Source: an uncultured bacterium
GTDB lineage: Bacteria; Pseudomonadota; Gammaproteobacteria; Burkholderiales; Burkholderiaceae_C
Length of the DNA: 64,000 nucleotides
Direction of reading: 5' to 3'
Assembly: GCA_903928495.1 (NCBI GenBank)
Contig: CAIYQZ010000078.1
Location: forward strand, 28,323 to 92,322
The notes under the pieces are model-generated. The model saw only the letters and a list, made by a program, of their open reading frames with translations, had not been told where the DNA came from and ran no database searches. This document shows, piece after piece, positions 1 through 8,317 of the stretch (position 1 is the stretch's first letter; the number at the start of each line of letters is the position of its first letter). Both the position numbers and the translations under genes were made by a program.

Positions 1-41
1 GCCGTTTCGTTCCCAGTTTTTCAAACCCCAAGGAGTTTTCC

Positions 42-452
42 ATGAAGAAGTTCGCCCTCGCCGCCACCCTGCTGGCCGCTGCTGTGTCCGCCCAAGCGAC
101 CGACCTGTTCGTCAACATCCACAGCGGCAACGCCATGGCTCAAGGCGCTGGCCTGGTGCTCGCCGGTCAGGCCCTGGAGCAAAAAGCCAACGTGCGCGTG
201 CTGTTGTGCGACGCCGCCGCCGACATCGCCGTGAACGGCAAAGAGATGCCCAGCCTCAAGCCCCGCAACGTGACACCTCAGCAAATGCTGCAGGGCGTGA
301 TCAAGGCCGGAGCCAAAGTGGAGGTGTGCGCCCTCTACCTGCCAAACAGTGGCAAAGTGGCGACCGACCTGATTGCGGGTGTGACCGCCGCCAACCCCGC
401 CGACGTGGCCGCCCACCTGCTGAAACCCGGCGTGCAGACCCTGGCGTTCTGA
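42..452 (+). CDS. DsrE-family periplasmic protein
   Basis: This 136-residue protein starts with a Sec signal peptide (charged MKK, alanine/leucine core, cleavage probably after SAQA near residue 19), so the mature protein should be periplasmic. The body resembles the DsrE/DsrF-like fold, a family tied to sulfur relay and small sulfur-carrier proteins. Two cysteines are visible, in VLLCDAA and VEVCALY, and could hold persulfide, but this is inferred. The start is backed by AAGGAG at 30-35, six bases before the ATG. A rhodanese and sulfate-transport genes lie downstream, which fits a sulfur role. The substrate is unknown. Confidence 0.75.
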   Translation: MKKFALAATLLAAAVSAQATDLFVNIHSGNAMAQGAGLVLAGQALEQKANVRVLLCDAAADIAVNGKEMPSLKPRNVTPQQMLQGVIKAGAKVEVCALYLPNSGKVATDLIAGVTAANPADVAAHLLKPGVQTLAF

Positions 453-492
453 GCCTGAAGGCGCCCCGTCCAATTGACGGGAAAATAACGCC

Positions 493-1851
493 ATGCTGCC
501 CCAGTCCACCACCCCCATACCCACCCCGCCTGCCGAGCGCGGGCCTGTGTACCTGCCTGCAGACGCAGGCTTGCGCCAGACCCTGCACAACGAAGTGCAC
601 GCGCGGCCCTCGGCCCGCATCCGCCTGCCCGCGCTGGTGGTGTATGTGGCGGTGCTGAACGACGGCATCACCCGCGCAGACGAACTGGCACACCTTCAAA
701 AGTTGCCGGGCCAGCAAAACTTGGCCCTGGCAGACCTGGGTGAGAACTTTCTTCGCCTGCGCTACAACAACCACACCGTCAAGTGGGAGCGCCACAGCGA
801 ATTCACCCGGTACTCCATCGTCCAACCCTTGCCCGAACACGCGCAACTGGGCAACTCCGACCCCGAACTGTTGTCCGGCCTCATGCTGCCCGCTGACTGG
901 CTGAGTGGCATTCCCGGGCAAACCATGGCCGCCATCAAGCTTGCCATGCTTCACGGTGACACCCGCGACACGGAAAGCACCATGGAGCAGGGCCGTGCAT
1001 GGCTGGGCGACCACTCCCTGGTGGCGTCCGTCATGGGCAACAACGGCCACTCGTGGGCACTGACCGATTTCATGCTGCGCCCCAGCGGCTTTGAGCGCAT
1101 GCTGGTGATTGCCCCACCAGACACCACCGAAACCCGGGCCGGACGCGTCTCGCAACGCTTGCTGGAACTGGAAACCTACCGGCTCATGGCCCTGCGCGGC
1201 CTGCCCGTGGCCAAGTCCCTCATGCCCACCCTGACCAACACCGAGCGGGAACTGGCCGAGATCACGGCGCAAATCGAGGAAGGCAGCCAGTCAGACCCCG
1301 AAATGCTCAACCGGCTGGCGACCCTGGCCGCACGCGTGGAAATGGCCACGGCCAACCACGCCTACCGCTTTGCCGCCACCGAGGCGTACCACAACATCGT
1401 GCTGCAACGCATTGCCGAGCTGCGCGAAAAGGCTGTGCCCGGCACGCAGACCATCGGCGAGTTCATGAACCGGCGACTGTCGCCCGCCATGGCCACCGTC
1501 CAGGCCACGGCCCATCGGCTGTCGTCGCTGTCAGGCCGCATCACGCGGGCCAGTGCGTTGCTGCGCACCCGCGTGGACATTGCCACCGAAGCGCAAAACC
1601 AGCAATTGCTGGAAAAGCTCACCCGTGGGCAAGAGTTGCAACTGCGCCTGCAAAGCACGGTGGAGGGGCTGTCCATCGCGGCCATCAGCTATTACGTCAT
1701 CAGCCTGGCGTTGTACGTGGGCAAAGCGGGCAAAGCAGCAGGCTTGCCCATTCACCCCGAGCTGGCAGCCGGTGCGCTGGTGCCGCTGGTGCTGTGGGCC
1801 GTGTGGCGCACCACCAAGCGCATCCACGACAAACTGCACGCCGGTCATTGA
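493..1851 (+). CDS. DUF3422 family membrane-anchored protein
   Basis: The 452-residue protein carries the HNEVHARP motif near residue 33, the hallmark of DUF3422, and has the usual family length. The middle is rich in charged helices and probably forms coiled coil. The C-terminal 70 residues hold two hydrophobic segments (around ISYYVISLALYVG and GALVPLVLWAVW) followed by a basic tail, so the protein is probably an inner-membrane protein with a large cytoplasmic part. It lies 40 bases after the DsrE-family gene on the same strand. No biochemical function is established for the family. Confidence 0.85.
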   Translation: MLPQSTTPIPTPPAERGPVYLPADAGLRQTLHNEVHARPSARIRLPALVVYVAVLNDGITRADELAHLQKLPGQQNLALADLGENFLRLRYNNHTVKWERHSEFTRYSIVQPLPEHAQLGNSDPELLSGLMLPADWLSGIPGQTMAAIKLAMLHGDTRDTESTMEQGRAWLGDHSLVASVMGNNGHSWALTDFMLRPSGFERMLVIAPPDTTETRAGRVSQRLLELETYRLMALRGLPVAKSLMPTLTNTERELAEITAQIEEGSQSDPEMLNRLATLAARVEMATANHAYRFAATEAYHNIVLQRIAELREKAVPGTQTIGEFMNRRLSPAMATVQATAHRLSSLSGRITRASALLRTRVDIATEAQNQQLLEKLTRGQELQLRLQSTVEGLSIAAISYYVISLALYVGKAGKAAGLPIHPELAAGALVPLVLWAVWRTTKRIHDKLHAGH

Positions 1852-1872
1852 TTTTCAATAAATCGTCCCGCT

Positions 1873-1901
1873 ACCGCTTATCTGTATTCACTTCTCAGCT
1901 A
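1873..1901 (+). repeat. Short dispersed element AGCGCTT-N17-AGCTA, copy D
   Basis: The copy reads ACCGCTT, 17 bases, then AGCTA. It lies in the gap between the DUF3422 and rhodanese genes, 23 bases before the rhodanese start. Its inner part shares CTGTATTCA with the copy at 29533-29561. Four other copies in the window have exactly the same 17-base spacer. Confidence 0.6.
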
Positions 1902-1924
1902 CTTTTTCCGCAAGGCAAACACCC

Positions 1925-2305
1925 ATGAAAACTGCTCTCGACCTCGTGATGGCCGCCAAAGCCCAGTCCCGTGAAATCGCCCTGACGCAGGTGGATTCGG
2001 TCTTGGCTGCGGCCGACGTGGTGATCGACGTGCGTGAGCCCGACGAATACGCCGCCGGCCACCTGCAAGGCGCGGTCAACCTGCCACGCGGGTTGCTGGA
2101 ATTCAAACTGTCGGGCAACCCCGCGCTGGAGCGCCGCGACCTGGCCGTGGTGCTGTACTGCAAAACCAGCGGCCGTGCTGCCCTGTCGGCTTGCAGCATG
2201 CAAGCCATGGGTTACCTGAACGTGGTCTCCATCGCCGGTGGTTACGACGCCTGGGTTGCAGCGGGCAAACCGGTGGTCACACCGAACCTGCCAACGTTTG
2301 GCTGA
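1925..2305 (+). CDS. Rhodanese-like sulfurtransferase
   Basis: A single-domain rhodanese of 126 residues. The family landmarks are present: VIDVREPDEYAAGHLQGAVNLP in the first half, and the active-site loop CKTSGR with the presumed persulfide-bearing cysteine at about residue 79, followed by the terminal GGYDAW motif. Such proteins move sulfane sulfur from thiosulfate or a protein persulfide to a thiol acceptor. No signal peptide is evident, so it should be cytoplasmic. The gene ends two bases before the convergent exporter ATPase gene. The physiological donor and acceptor cannot be read from sequence. Confidence 0.88.
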   Translation: MKTALDLVMAAKAQSREIALTQVDSVLAAADVVIDVREPDEYAAGHLQGAVNLPRGLLEFKLSGNPALERRDLAVVLYCKTSGRAALSACSMQAMGYLNVVSIAGGYDAWVAAGKPVVTPNLPTFG

Positions 2306-2307
2306 CG

Positions 2308-3048
2308 TCAGTCCAGCGCCCGCCCCTCGCCCGCCTCTTCCACCGTTTGCCCGTCGCGGATGTGGTAAATCCGCTTGAAGGTGGGGATGATTTTTTCATC
2401 GTGTGTGACCACGATGACCGCCGTTTGTGCCTGACGGGCCAACTGGTTGAGCAGGCGCATCACGCCCAGGGCGCGTTCGCTGTCGAGCGGGGCCGTGGGC
2501 TCGTCGGCCAATATCACCGGCGGTTTGTTGGCCAGCGCACGGGCAATGGACACGCGCTGCTGTTCACCGCCCGACAACTGGTTGGGCTGGGCCTTGGCGC
2601 GGTGTTGCACGTCCAGCGCCGTCAGCAGTTCCAGCGCACGGGCGCGTGCTGCGGCATTGGGCACCCCGGCCAGCATGGGCAGCAGGGCCACGTTGTCAGT
2701 CACGTCCAGAAACGGAATCAGGTACGGCGCCTGGAACACGAAACCGATGCGGTCGCGCCGCAGGGCACGCAGGTCTTTCACGCGCCAGCCGTTGTCGTAA
2801 ATCACCTCGTTGCCCAGCGTCATGCGCCCGGCAGTGGGCTCGATGATGGCGCCCAGGCACTTGAGCAGGGTGCTTTTGCCCGAGCCGGAGGGGCCCACCA
2901 GGCCCACCACCTCTCCGGGGGCCACCTGCATGTTGATGTTTTTCAGGGCCTCCACGGCGGTGTCGCCCTGGCCGTAGACCTTGCGCAGCCCTTCGATGAG
3001 GATGCCGCCGGTGGGGGGTGTGGATGCGGTCATGCCAGGTTCAGCCAA
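2308..3048 (-). CDS. ABC exporter ATP-binding subunit (LolD/MacB/DevA type)
   Basis: The 246-residue ATPase shows Walker A GPSGSGKST, the Q-loop, signature LSGGEQQR, Walker B VILADEP and the switch histidine in VVTHD. It belongs to the LolD/MacB/DevA class that pairs with FtsX-type permeases. It is the last gene of a minus-strand operon (adaptor, permease, ATPase) and overlaps the permease by eight bases. The listed start is a TTG with GGAG six bases upstream; an in-frame ATG at 3033 lacks a good ribosome site but remains possible. The exported substrate is unknown. Confidence 0.88.
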   Translation of the reverse strand: MAEPGMTASTPPTGGILIEGLRKVYGQGDTAVEALKNINMQVAPGEVVGLVGPSGSGKSTLLKCLGAIIEPTAGRMTLGNEVIYDNGWRVKDLRALRRDRIGFVFQAPYLIPFLDVTDNVALLPMLAGVPNAAARARALELLTALDVQHRAKAQPNQLSGGEQQRVSIARALANKPPVILADEPTAPLDSERALGVMRLLNQLARQAQTAVIVVTHDEKIIPTFKRIYHIRDGQTVEEAGEGRALD

Positions 3049-4243
3049 TGGCCGCTCCGGGGTCCACCTTCAGCGCCACGCGGATGGCCAGGGTGCTGGC
3101 CAGGGCACAGATGCCCATGGTGGCGGCAAAGCCGATGACGGCATCGCTGGTGAGCAGCAGCACGTATTTGGGAAACGCCGGGGCCCACAACGTGGCGGCC
3201 ACCTTGCCCACCACAAACCCGATCAGCCCCAGGCCCAAGGCCTGCTGCAGGATCATCCCGGCGATGGTGGTGTTGCGGGTGCCAATGAGCTTCAACACCG
3301 CGATTTCACGCAGCTTGCCCATGGTCATGGTGTAGATGATGAAGGCCACGATGGCGGCGCTGACCACCGACAAAATCACCAGGAACATGCCAATCTGCTT
3401 GGCCGAGTTGGCAATGAGTTTGGCCACCAGAATGTCTTCCATCTCGGCGCGGGTGAACACGTTCACGTGTTTCCAGCGGCGCAGTTCGGCAGCCACCTCA
3501 TCCGGCTGGGCGCCGGGAGCCAGTTGCACCAGCACGGCGTTCACGCTGCGGCTGCTGGTTTGCAGCGCCTGCACGGCTTCCAGCAACCCGGGCTGGCCGG
3601 GGCGGTTGAAGGCGGGGTTGGCGGCGGTGCGGGCACGGTCGTTCACGATCGCATCGTTGTCTTTCAGAAACTGCGCCTCCTGTGCGTCTTTGAGCGGCAC
3701 GAACACCATGGGGTCGCCACCAGAAGACACCATGCGCCGCGCCAGCCCCACCACGGTGTATTCGTGCCGCTTGATGCGGATGCGCTCGCCCACCTGAAAA
3801 CCGGTTTTCACGTCGGCCACGGCCTCATAGTGGCTGCGGGTGATGTGCCGACCCGCCACCAGATGCACGGGGCTGCCCGGGGGGGCTTCGGTGTCGCTGT
3901 CGTAGCCCACGACCATGGCGCGCACGTCCTGTCCGTCTTCGCCGCGCACCTGCATGGTCAGGTAACTGATATTAGCGGCGCGGCCCACACCGGGCATGCC
4001 GCGCACGCTGCGCACCACGTCGTCTTTGATACTGGACGATTCGGCATACGGCCCTTGCGTGTCTTTTTGCACCACCCACACATCGGCGCCACTGTTGTAA
4101 AGCAGTGCGTGAGCATCGTCCACCATGCCGCGGTAAATGCCCGCCATGGACAGCGTCACCCCGATCAACAGGCCCAGCCCCAGCCCGGTGAGGGCGAACT
4201 TGCCCCAGCCGTGCAGGATGTCGCGACCGGCCAGGCTGATCAT
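3041..4243 (-). CDS. ABC exporter permease, FtsX/MacB-like
   Basis: This 400-residue permease has the MacB-type layout: one N-terminal membrane helix (LTGLGLGLLIGVTLSMAG), a large periplasmic domain, and three C-terminal helices with a typical FtsX block (FLVILSVVSAAIVAFIIYTM, REIAVLKLIGTRNT). DevC-like permeases of glycolipid exporters look the same. Its ATG overlaps the adaptor stop codon in an ATGA, a sign of coupled translation. With the adaptor and ATPase genes it should form a tripartite efflux pump needing an outer-membrane channel, which is not encoded here. Confidence 0.85.
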   Translation of the reverse strand: MISLAGRDILHGWGKFALTGLGLGLLIGVTLSMAGIYRGMVDDAHALLYNSGADVWVVQKDTQGPYAESSSIKDDVVRSVRGMPGVGRAANISYLTMQVRGEDGQDVRAMVVGYDSDTEAPPGSPVHLVAGRHITRSHYEAVADVKTGFQVGERIRIKRHEYTVVGLARRMVSSGGDPMVFVPLKDAQEAQFLKDNDAIVNDRARTAANPAFNRPGQPGLLEAVQALQTSSRSVNAVLVQLAPGAQPDEVAAELRRWKHVNVFTRAEMEDILVAKLIANSAKQIGMFLVILSVVSAAIVAFIIYTMTMGKLREIAVLKLIGTRNTTIAGMILQQALGLGLIGFVVGKVAATLWAPAFPKYVLLLTSDAVIGFAATMGICALASTLAIRVALKVDPGAAIG

Positions 4244-5451
4244 TTCGCCGCCCCGGCCGTGGCGGCAGGCACCAGTGCGTCCACCACCTGTAGGCGCATG
4301 CCAGCTTGCACGGGTTTCTGGCTGTGCTGCACCACACGGTCACCTTCAGCCATGCCTTCGGCGTCCACACGCACCATGCCGTCCAGCCCGGTGGCACCCA
4401 CCTTCACTGGCACCCAGGCGGGTTTGCCGTCTGCCGCCAGCCGCCACACACCGGCCTGACTGGCCTGGCGCTGCACGGCGGCGTTGGGCACCAGCAAGCC
4501 GGAGGCAGTGGCGGGCAGTTGCACGGTGACTTCGGCCAGTTCACCCACCGACACGCCTTGGGGCGCGGCGGTGAAGGCCACTTGTGCAATGCGTTCTTCG
4601 GTCACGGCATCGGCCAGCAGCTCCAGCCGGGCGACGCTGGCGGCATGTGCTTGCCCAGGCTGCGAGCGCAACACCACTTGGGCAGTCTGGCCCACGGCCA
4701 GTCCGGCGGCACGGCCCTGGTCGATGCGGGTCTTGACCCACAGGCTGGCCGGGTCCACCAGCCGCAACACCGCCTGGCCTGCCACCACAGTGGTGCCGGG
4801 TTCGGCGTCGCGGGTGGCCACCACGCCTGCGGCCGGGGCCAGCAGGCGCACGTTGGCACGTTGCTGGGCCAGCGCCGCGCGCTCGGCCGCAAGGCGTTGC
4901 AAGTCTTGGCCAGCACCTGCCACATTGGCCTGGGCGGACTGGAGCGCGGCGCTGGCCGAGGCCAGTTCCTGCTGGCGGCCTTCCAAGGCCCCAGGGCTGA
5001 TGAACTGCTGGCGCGCCAGGTCTTCATTGCGGCGCAGGTTGCCCGCACTGAGTTGCTGGCGGGCGGCAGCGTCAGCCACCTGGGCCTGGGCAGCGGTCTG
5101 GGCGCTGCGGGCGCGGGCCAGCGAGGCGTCGAGCGCGGCCAGGCGTTGCTCCAGGTCCACCGGGTCCATCTCGGCCAGCAGTTGGCCGGGGGCCACGGTG
5201 TCGCCCACGTCCACCGCCACACGCAGCACGCGCCCGGCGGCGGTCGGGCCCACCATCCAGCTGCGGCGGGCTTCGACCGTGCCAATGCCAAACACCGCCG
5301 CGCTGACACTGCCTTTGCCCACCTGTGCCACCGTCACCTTGACGGGAGCCAGCGGCCCGTTGCGCACCAACACAAATGCAATACCGCCCAGCACCACCAG
5401 GCCCAAAACGCCCATCGCCGCGCGGCGGCCCCATGGGGAGTGTGTTGTCAT
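4240..5451 (-). CDS. HlyD/MacA-type periplasmic adaptor of ABC exporter
   Basis: The 403-residue protein has an N-terminal membrane anchor (GVLGLVVLGGIAFVLV), a biotinyl-lipoyl-like strand (GTVEARRSWMVGPTAAGRV), a long alanine/glutamine-rich hairpin coiled coil (about residues 100-190) and a beta-barrel region ending in GDRVVQHSQKPVQAGMRLQV. That is the membrane-fusion-protein layout linking the permease to an outer-membrane channel. The start has GAGG five bases upstream. It is the first gene of the adaptor-permease-ATPase operon and lies 82 bases after the DUF4395 gene, which might share the transcript. Confidence 0.85.
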   Translation of the reverse strand: MTTHSPWGRRAAMGVLGLVVLGGIAFVLVRNGPLAPVKVTVAQVGKGSVSAAVFGIGTVEARRSWMVGPTAAGRVLRVAVDVGDTVAPGQLLAEMDPVDLEQRLAALDASLARARSAQTAAQAQVADAAARQQLSAGNLRRNEDLARQQFISPGALEGRQQELASASAALQSAQANVAGAGQDLQRLAAERAALAQQRANVRLLAPAAGVVATRDAEPGTTVVAGQAVLRLVDPASLWVKTRIDQGRAAGLAVGQTAQVVLRSQPGQAHAASVARLELLADAVTEERIAQVAFTAAPQGVSVGELAEVTVQLPATASGLLVPNAAVQRQASQAGVWRLAADGKPAWVPVKVGATGLDGMVRVDAEGMAEGDRVVQHSQKPVQAGMRLQVVDALVPAATAGAAK

Positions 5452-5493
5452 GCCAGCCTCAATTCCAGAAAAAATTCAATCAAAATGGCACCC

Positions 5494-5522
5494 AGCGCTT
5501 GATGCACATAGGTTTTCAGCTA
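5494..5522 (+). repeat. Short dispersed element AGCGCTT-N17-AGCTA, copy A
   Basis: A full match to both conserved blocks: AGCGCTT at 5494-5500, AGCTA at 5518-5522. It occupies the gap between the DUF4395 gene (stop at 5534) and the start of the exporter adaptor gene, both on the minus strand. The flank before it contains GGCACCC, like the GGC(A/T)(C/G)CC seen before other copies. It belongs to the GATG subtype. Confidence 0.7.
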
Positions 5523-5533
5523 CGAACAATGAT

Positions 5534-6328
5534 TTATTTGCAATTGTTGTGGAGCTTCCACTGCGCCTCGTGGCCAATGGCCTTGGCAAACGCAGGCACT
5601 TTGCAGCGCTCTGCGTCGGCCGGGTCTGGGGGTGCGGCGGTGGCACCGGCCTGGTCGGCCCCTTTGACACCCATGTCTTCAAGCGTGGCCATGTCGTCAA
5701 ACTGGCTCAGGCCCACGGGTTTGGTTGCCACCACCCATTGGCCTGCAGCCCAGGCGTAGCCCACAAACACCACGAGGGCGGCCATTTTTCCCAGGCCCAG
5801 GCCCTTGGGTGGCGCAGCCGGGATTTCACACACGCCGCCAGGGCAGAGCTGGGCTTTTTCCTTGTTGAACAGGTTGTAGACCTTGCACCCCAGGCAGATG
5901 CCAAAGGCCGATTCGCAGAACATCAGCGTGAGGCAACTGCCGCACACCAGCATGTTGATGGGGCCGACGATCTGGTTGACGCCCATGGTCCAGAACATGA
6001 CCAAGCCCAGCGCCAGCCCGATGCCCCAGGCAAAACGCTTTTGCGGCGCCCCCACCCAGTCGGGCGTTTGGTAACGGACGATCCACCCCCCCACGATCAT
6101 GCTGGGCGCGTACAACGGGTTGACGAACACGCGGATGGCCATGTCCAGGATGAACACCATCACAAAGAAGCGGGTGGGCTGGAAGTTGGACAACATCATG
6201 GCGTTGGAGAACGACACCACCGCCCCCAGGAAGAGCAGGCCTGCGGCGGCACGCACCGCCCGCTCGTTCAGCACCCTGATGGGATAGCCGTCAATGTCTT
6301 CGCCGAATTGAAAAATGGGTTTGCTCAT
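5534..6328 (-). CDS. DUF4395-containing integral membrane protein
   Basis: About 264 residues from the chosen ATG at 6328; an upstream in-frame start at 6388 would add 20 poorly conserved residues. The N-terminal 160 residues match DUF4395: four or more membrane helices, a FVNPLYAPS segment, and cysteines in LVCGSCLTLMFCESAFGICLGCKVY. The C-terminal part has one more helix (AALVVFVGYAWAAGQWVV) and a soluble tail with a cysteine pair. DUF4395 genes often sit near thioredoxin or rhodanese genes, so a redox role is plausible but unproven. It is divergent from the sulfate-binding-protein gene. Confidence 0.75.
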   Translation of the reverse strand: MSKPIFQFGEDIDGYPIRVLNERAVRAAAGLLFLGAVVSFSNAMMLSNFQPTRFFVMVFILDMAIRVFVNPLYAPSMIVGGWIVRYQTPDWVGAPQKRFAWGIGLALGLVMFWTMGVNQIVGPINMLVCGSCLTLMFCESAFGICLGCKVYNLFNKEKAQLCPGGVCEIPAAPPKGLGLGKMAALVVFVGYAWAAGQWVVATKPVGLSQFDDMATLEDMGVKGADQAGATAAPPDPADAERCKVPAFAKAIGHEAQWKLHNNCK

Positions 6329-6464
6329 GGTGTTTGGGGGAAAAGCTGCCGCGTTCTGATACAGGTGGGGGGTATGTTGTACATCCAAAAACTACCGTGC
6401 AGCAAAAAATTAAGCCATCACTGATATTCAAGAGCGATGTGCGGCTTGCTTCAGATCATTCCGT

Positions 6465-6490
6465 CATAAACAACTGAAATCTCAGTATTT
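6465..6490 (+). promoter_or_regulatory. Shared 26-bp leader motif, copy 1 (candidate sulfur-regulator site)
   Basis: The motif starts CATAAACAA and contains CAGT ten bases later. It lies 60 bases before the first sulfate-binding-protein gene and matches 18 of 26 ungapped positions with the motif at 7622-7647 ahead of the second unit. A LysR-type sulfur regulator such as CysB is the obvious candidate binder, but the regulator is inferred. Confidence 0.45.
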
Positions 6491-6550
6491 CCCTTTATTT
6501 GGGGTTGCTTTCACCATTCGGGCCATCGAACGGTTAACGAAAGGAACCCC

Positions 6551-7591
6551 ATGACCACCCGCCGCCTTTTCATCCAACGCGTCACCAACAAATTCACCCG
6601 CCTGGCTGTCGCCACGGGCCTGGCCGCCACGGTCACCCTGGCATTGGCCCAAACGCCCGCCCCGGTCACGCTGCTCAACGTGTCTTACGACCCCACCCGC
6701 GAGCTGTATGTGGAATACAACGCCGCGTTTGCGAAACATTGGAAGGCCAAAACCGGGCAGGATGTGAACGTCAAACAAAGCCACGGCGGCTCGGGCAAAC
6801 AGGCCCGCTCCATCATCGACGGGCTGGACGCCGACGTGGCCACCCTGGCACTGGCTGGTGATACCGATGCACTGCACAAAAACGGCGGCTGGATTCCCAA
6901 AGACTGGCAAAAGCGCCTTCCGCTGAACAGCTCCCCCTACACCTCCACCATCGTGCTGGTGGTGCGCCAAGGCAACCCCAAAAACATCAAAGACTGGGAC
7001 GACCTGGTCAAGCCCGGGATCAGTGTCATCACGCCCAACCCCAAAACCTCGGGTGGTGCGCGCTGGAACTATCTGGCCGCATGGGAGTTTGCCAAGCGCA
7101 AATTCGGCAGCGACGCCAAGGCCCAGGAGTTTGTGAAAGCCTTGTACGCCAACGTGCCAGTGCTGGACTCCGGCGCACGCGGCTCGTCCATCACGTTTGC
7201 GCAGCGCGCCCAGGGCGACGTGTTTCTGTCGTGGGAAAACGAGGCCTACCTGCTGGAAAAAGAGTTTGGCAACAAGGTGGACTTTGTGTACCCGTCGCTG
7301 AGCATCCTGGCCGAACCCGCCGTGACCGTGGTGGACAAAAACGCCGACAAGAAAGGCACCCGCAAAGTGGCCGAAGCCTACCTGGAGTACCTGTACACCG
7401 AAGAGGCACAAGACCTCATCGGCAAGCACTTCTACCGCCCCACCTCGGCCAAGGCTCAGGCCAAGTACGCCAAGCAGTTGCCCAAGCTCAACCTCTTCAC
7501 CATCGGCGAAGCATTTGGCGGCTGGGAACAGGCCACCAAACTGCACTTTGCTGATGGCGGCACGTTCGACCAGATTTACACCAAAAAATAG
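6551..7591 (+). CDS. Sulfate/thiosulfate ABC transporter substrate-binding protein, copy 1
   Basis: A 346-residue periplasmic binding protein of the Sbp/CysP family. The N-terminus is basic and then hydrophobic ([16 protein letters not shown]), a signal peptide. The mature part starts with the family motif [15 protein letters not shown] and keeps [13 protein letters not shown] and [17 protein letters not shown], regions that hold the oxyanion in Sbp. It lies upstream of a second paralogue and cysTWA, so it probably delivers sulfate or thiosulfate to the same permease. The two copies may differ in ligand preference, which sequence alone does not settle. RBS AAAGGAA lies before the ATG. Confidence 0.9.
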   Translation: MTTRRLFIQRVTNKFTRLAVATGLAATVTLALAQTPAPVTLLNVSYDPTRELYVEYNAAFAKHWKAKTGQDVNVKQSHGGSGKQARSIIDGLDADVATLALAGDTDALHKNGGWIPKDWQKRLPLNSSPYTSTIVLVVRQGNPKNIKDWDDLVKPGISVITPNPKTSGGARWNYLAAWEFAKRKFGSDAKAQEFVKALYANVPVLDSGARGSSITFAQRAQGDVFLSWENEAYLLEKEFGNKVDFVYPSLSILAEPAVTVVDKNADKKGTRKVAEAYLEYLYTEEAQDLIGKHFYRPTSAKAQAKYAKQLPKLNLFTIGEAFGGWEQATKLHFADGGTFDQIYTKK

Positions 7592-7621
7592 TTACCCCGG
7601 CCCCTTATATGAACCATCGGG

Positions 7622-7647
7622 CATAAACAAATAGAAAAACAGTCGTT
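7622..7647 (+). promoter_or_regulatory. Shared 26-bp leader motif, copy 2
   Basis: This second copy of the CATAAACAA motif lies 77 bases before the hydrolase gene that opens the sbp-cysTWA unit. The stretch after it also resembles the one after copy 1 (a GGGG run followed by a CTT(A/T)CA-like sequence). An 11-base-loop hairpin GAGGGGC/GCCCCTC at 7659-7683 follows and could terminate transcription from the upstream gene or fold in the leader. Confidence 0.45.
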
Positions 7648-7724
7648 TGAGTTTTAAAGAGGGGCTTACAAAATGCGCCCCTCGTTTGGCTAGGTGCCAT
7701 ACCCATCCCTACTTCCTTCAGAAC

Positions 7725-8288
7725 ATGACCCGCATCCTCATCGTTCCCGGCTGGCGAGATTCCGGCCCCGGCCACTGGCAAAGCCTGTGGGCGGAGCAAT
7801 TGCCTGGCGCGGTACGGGTGTCGCAAGACGACTGGATCACACCCAGTCGCGCTGCCTGGGTGGCCTCCATCGCCCGCACCGTTCTGGCGCAGTCCGAACC
7901 AGTGGTGGTGGTGGCACACAGCTTGGGTTGTATTGCCACGGTGCACCTGCCGCCTGAAGCCGCAGGCCGCATCAGCGGTGCCTTGCTGGTGGCCCCGGCA
8001 GACCCCGAGCGGCGCAACGCATTGGCCGATTTCGCGCCTGTGCCCTACCAGCCACTGCCGTACCGCAGTGTGCTGGTGGCCAGCAGCAACGACCCTTTTT
8101 GCCCCGTGCGCCTGGCAGGCGCCTATGCCCGCGCTTGGGGCAGCGAGTTTGTGCGCATGCAAAACGCCGGTCACATCAACGTGGAATCCGGCTTTGGTCA
8201 GTGGCCGCTGGGCCTGGCCCTGCTGCAGTCATTGACAGGCAACTCCCACTGGGCGCCATCCGCCGACCCGGTGCTGCTGGCCGCTTGA
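7725..8288 (+). CDS. RBBP9/YdeN-type serine hydrolase
   Basis: The 187-residue protein from the ATG at 7725 starts with ILIVPGWRDSGPGHWQSLW, the signature of the RBBP9/YdeN alpha/beta hydrolase family. The nucleophile elbow is AHSLG, and NAGHINVESGFGQW carries the likely catalytic histidine. The listed start fits the family, which begins right at the first beta strand; upstream in-frame starts would add unrelated residues. It lies between two sulfate-binding-protein genes, 30 bases before the second, and is probably co-transcribed with it. Members of this family are found near sulfate-uptake genes in relatives as I recall; the substrate is unknown. Confidence 0.82.
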   Translation: MTRILIVPGWRDSGPGHWQSLWAEQLPGAVRVSQDDWITPSRAAWVASIARTVLAQSEPVVVVAHSLGCIATVHLPPEAAGRISGALLVAPADPERRNALADFAPVPYQPLPYRSVLVASSNDPFCPVRLAGAYARAWGSEFVRMQNAGHINVESGFGQWPLGLALLQSLTGNSHWAPSADPVLLAA

Positions 8289-8317
8289 ACCGATTTTTGA
8301 CACACAGGAAAAATGAA

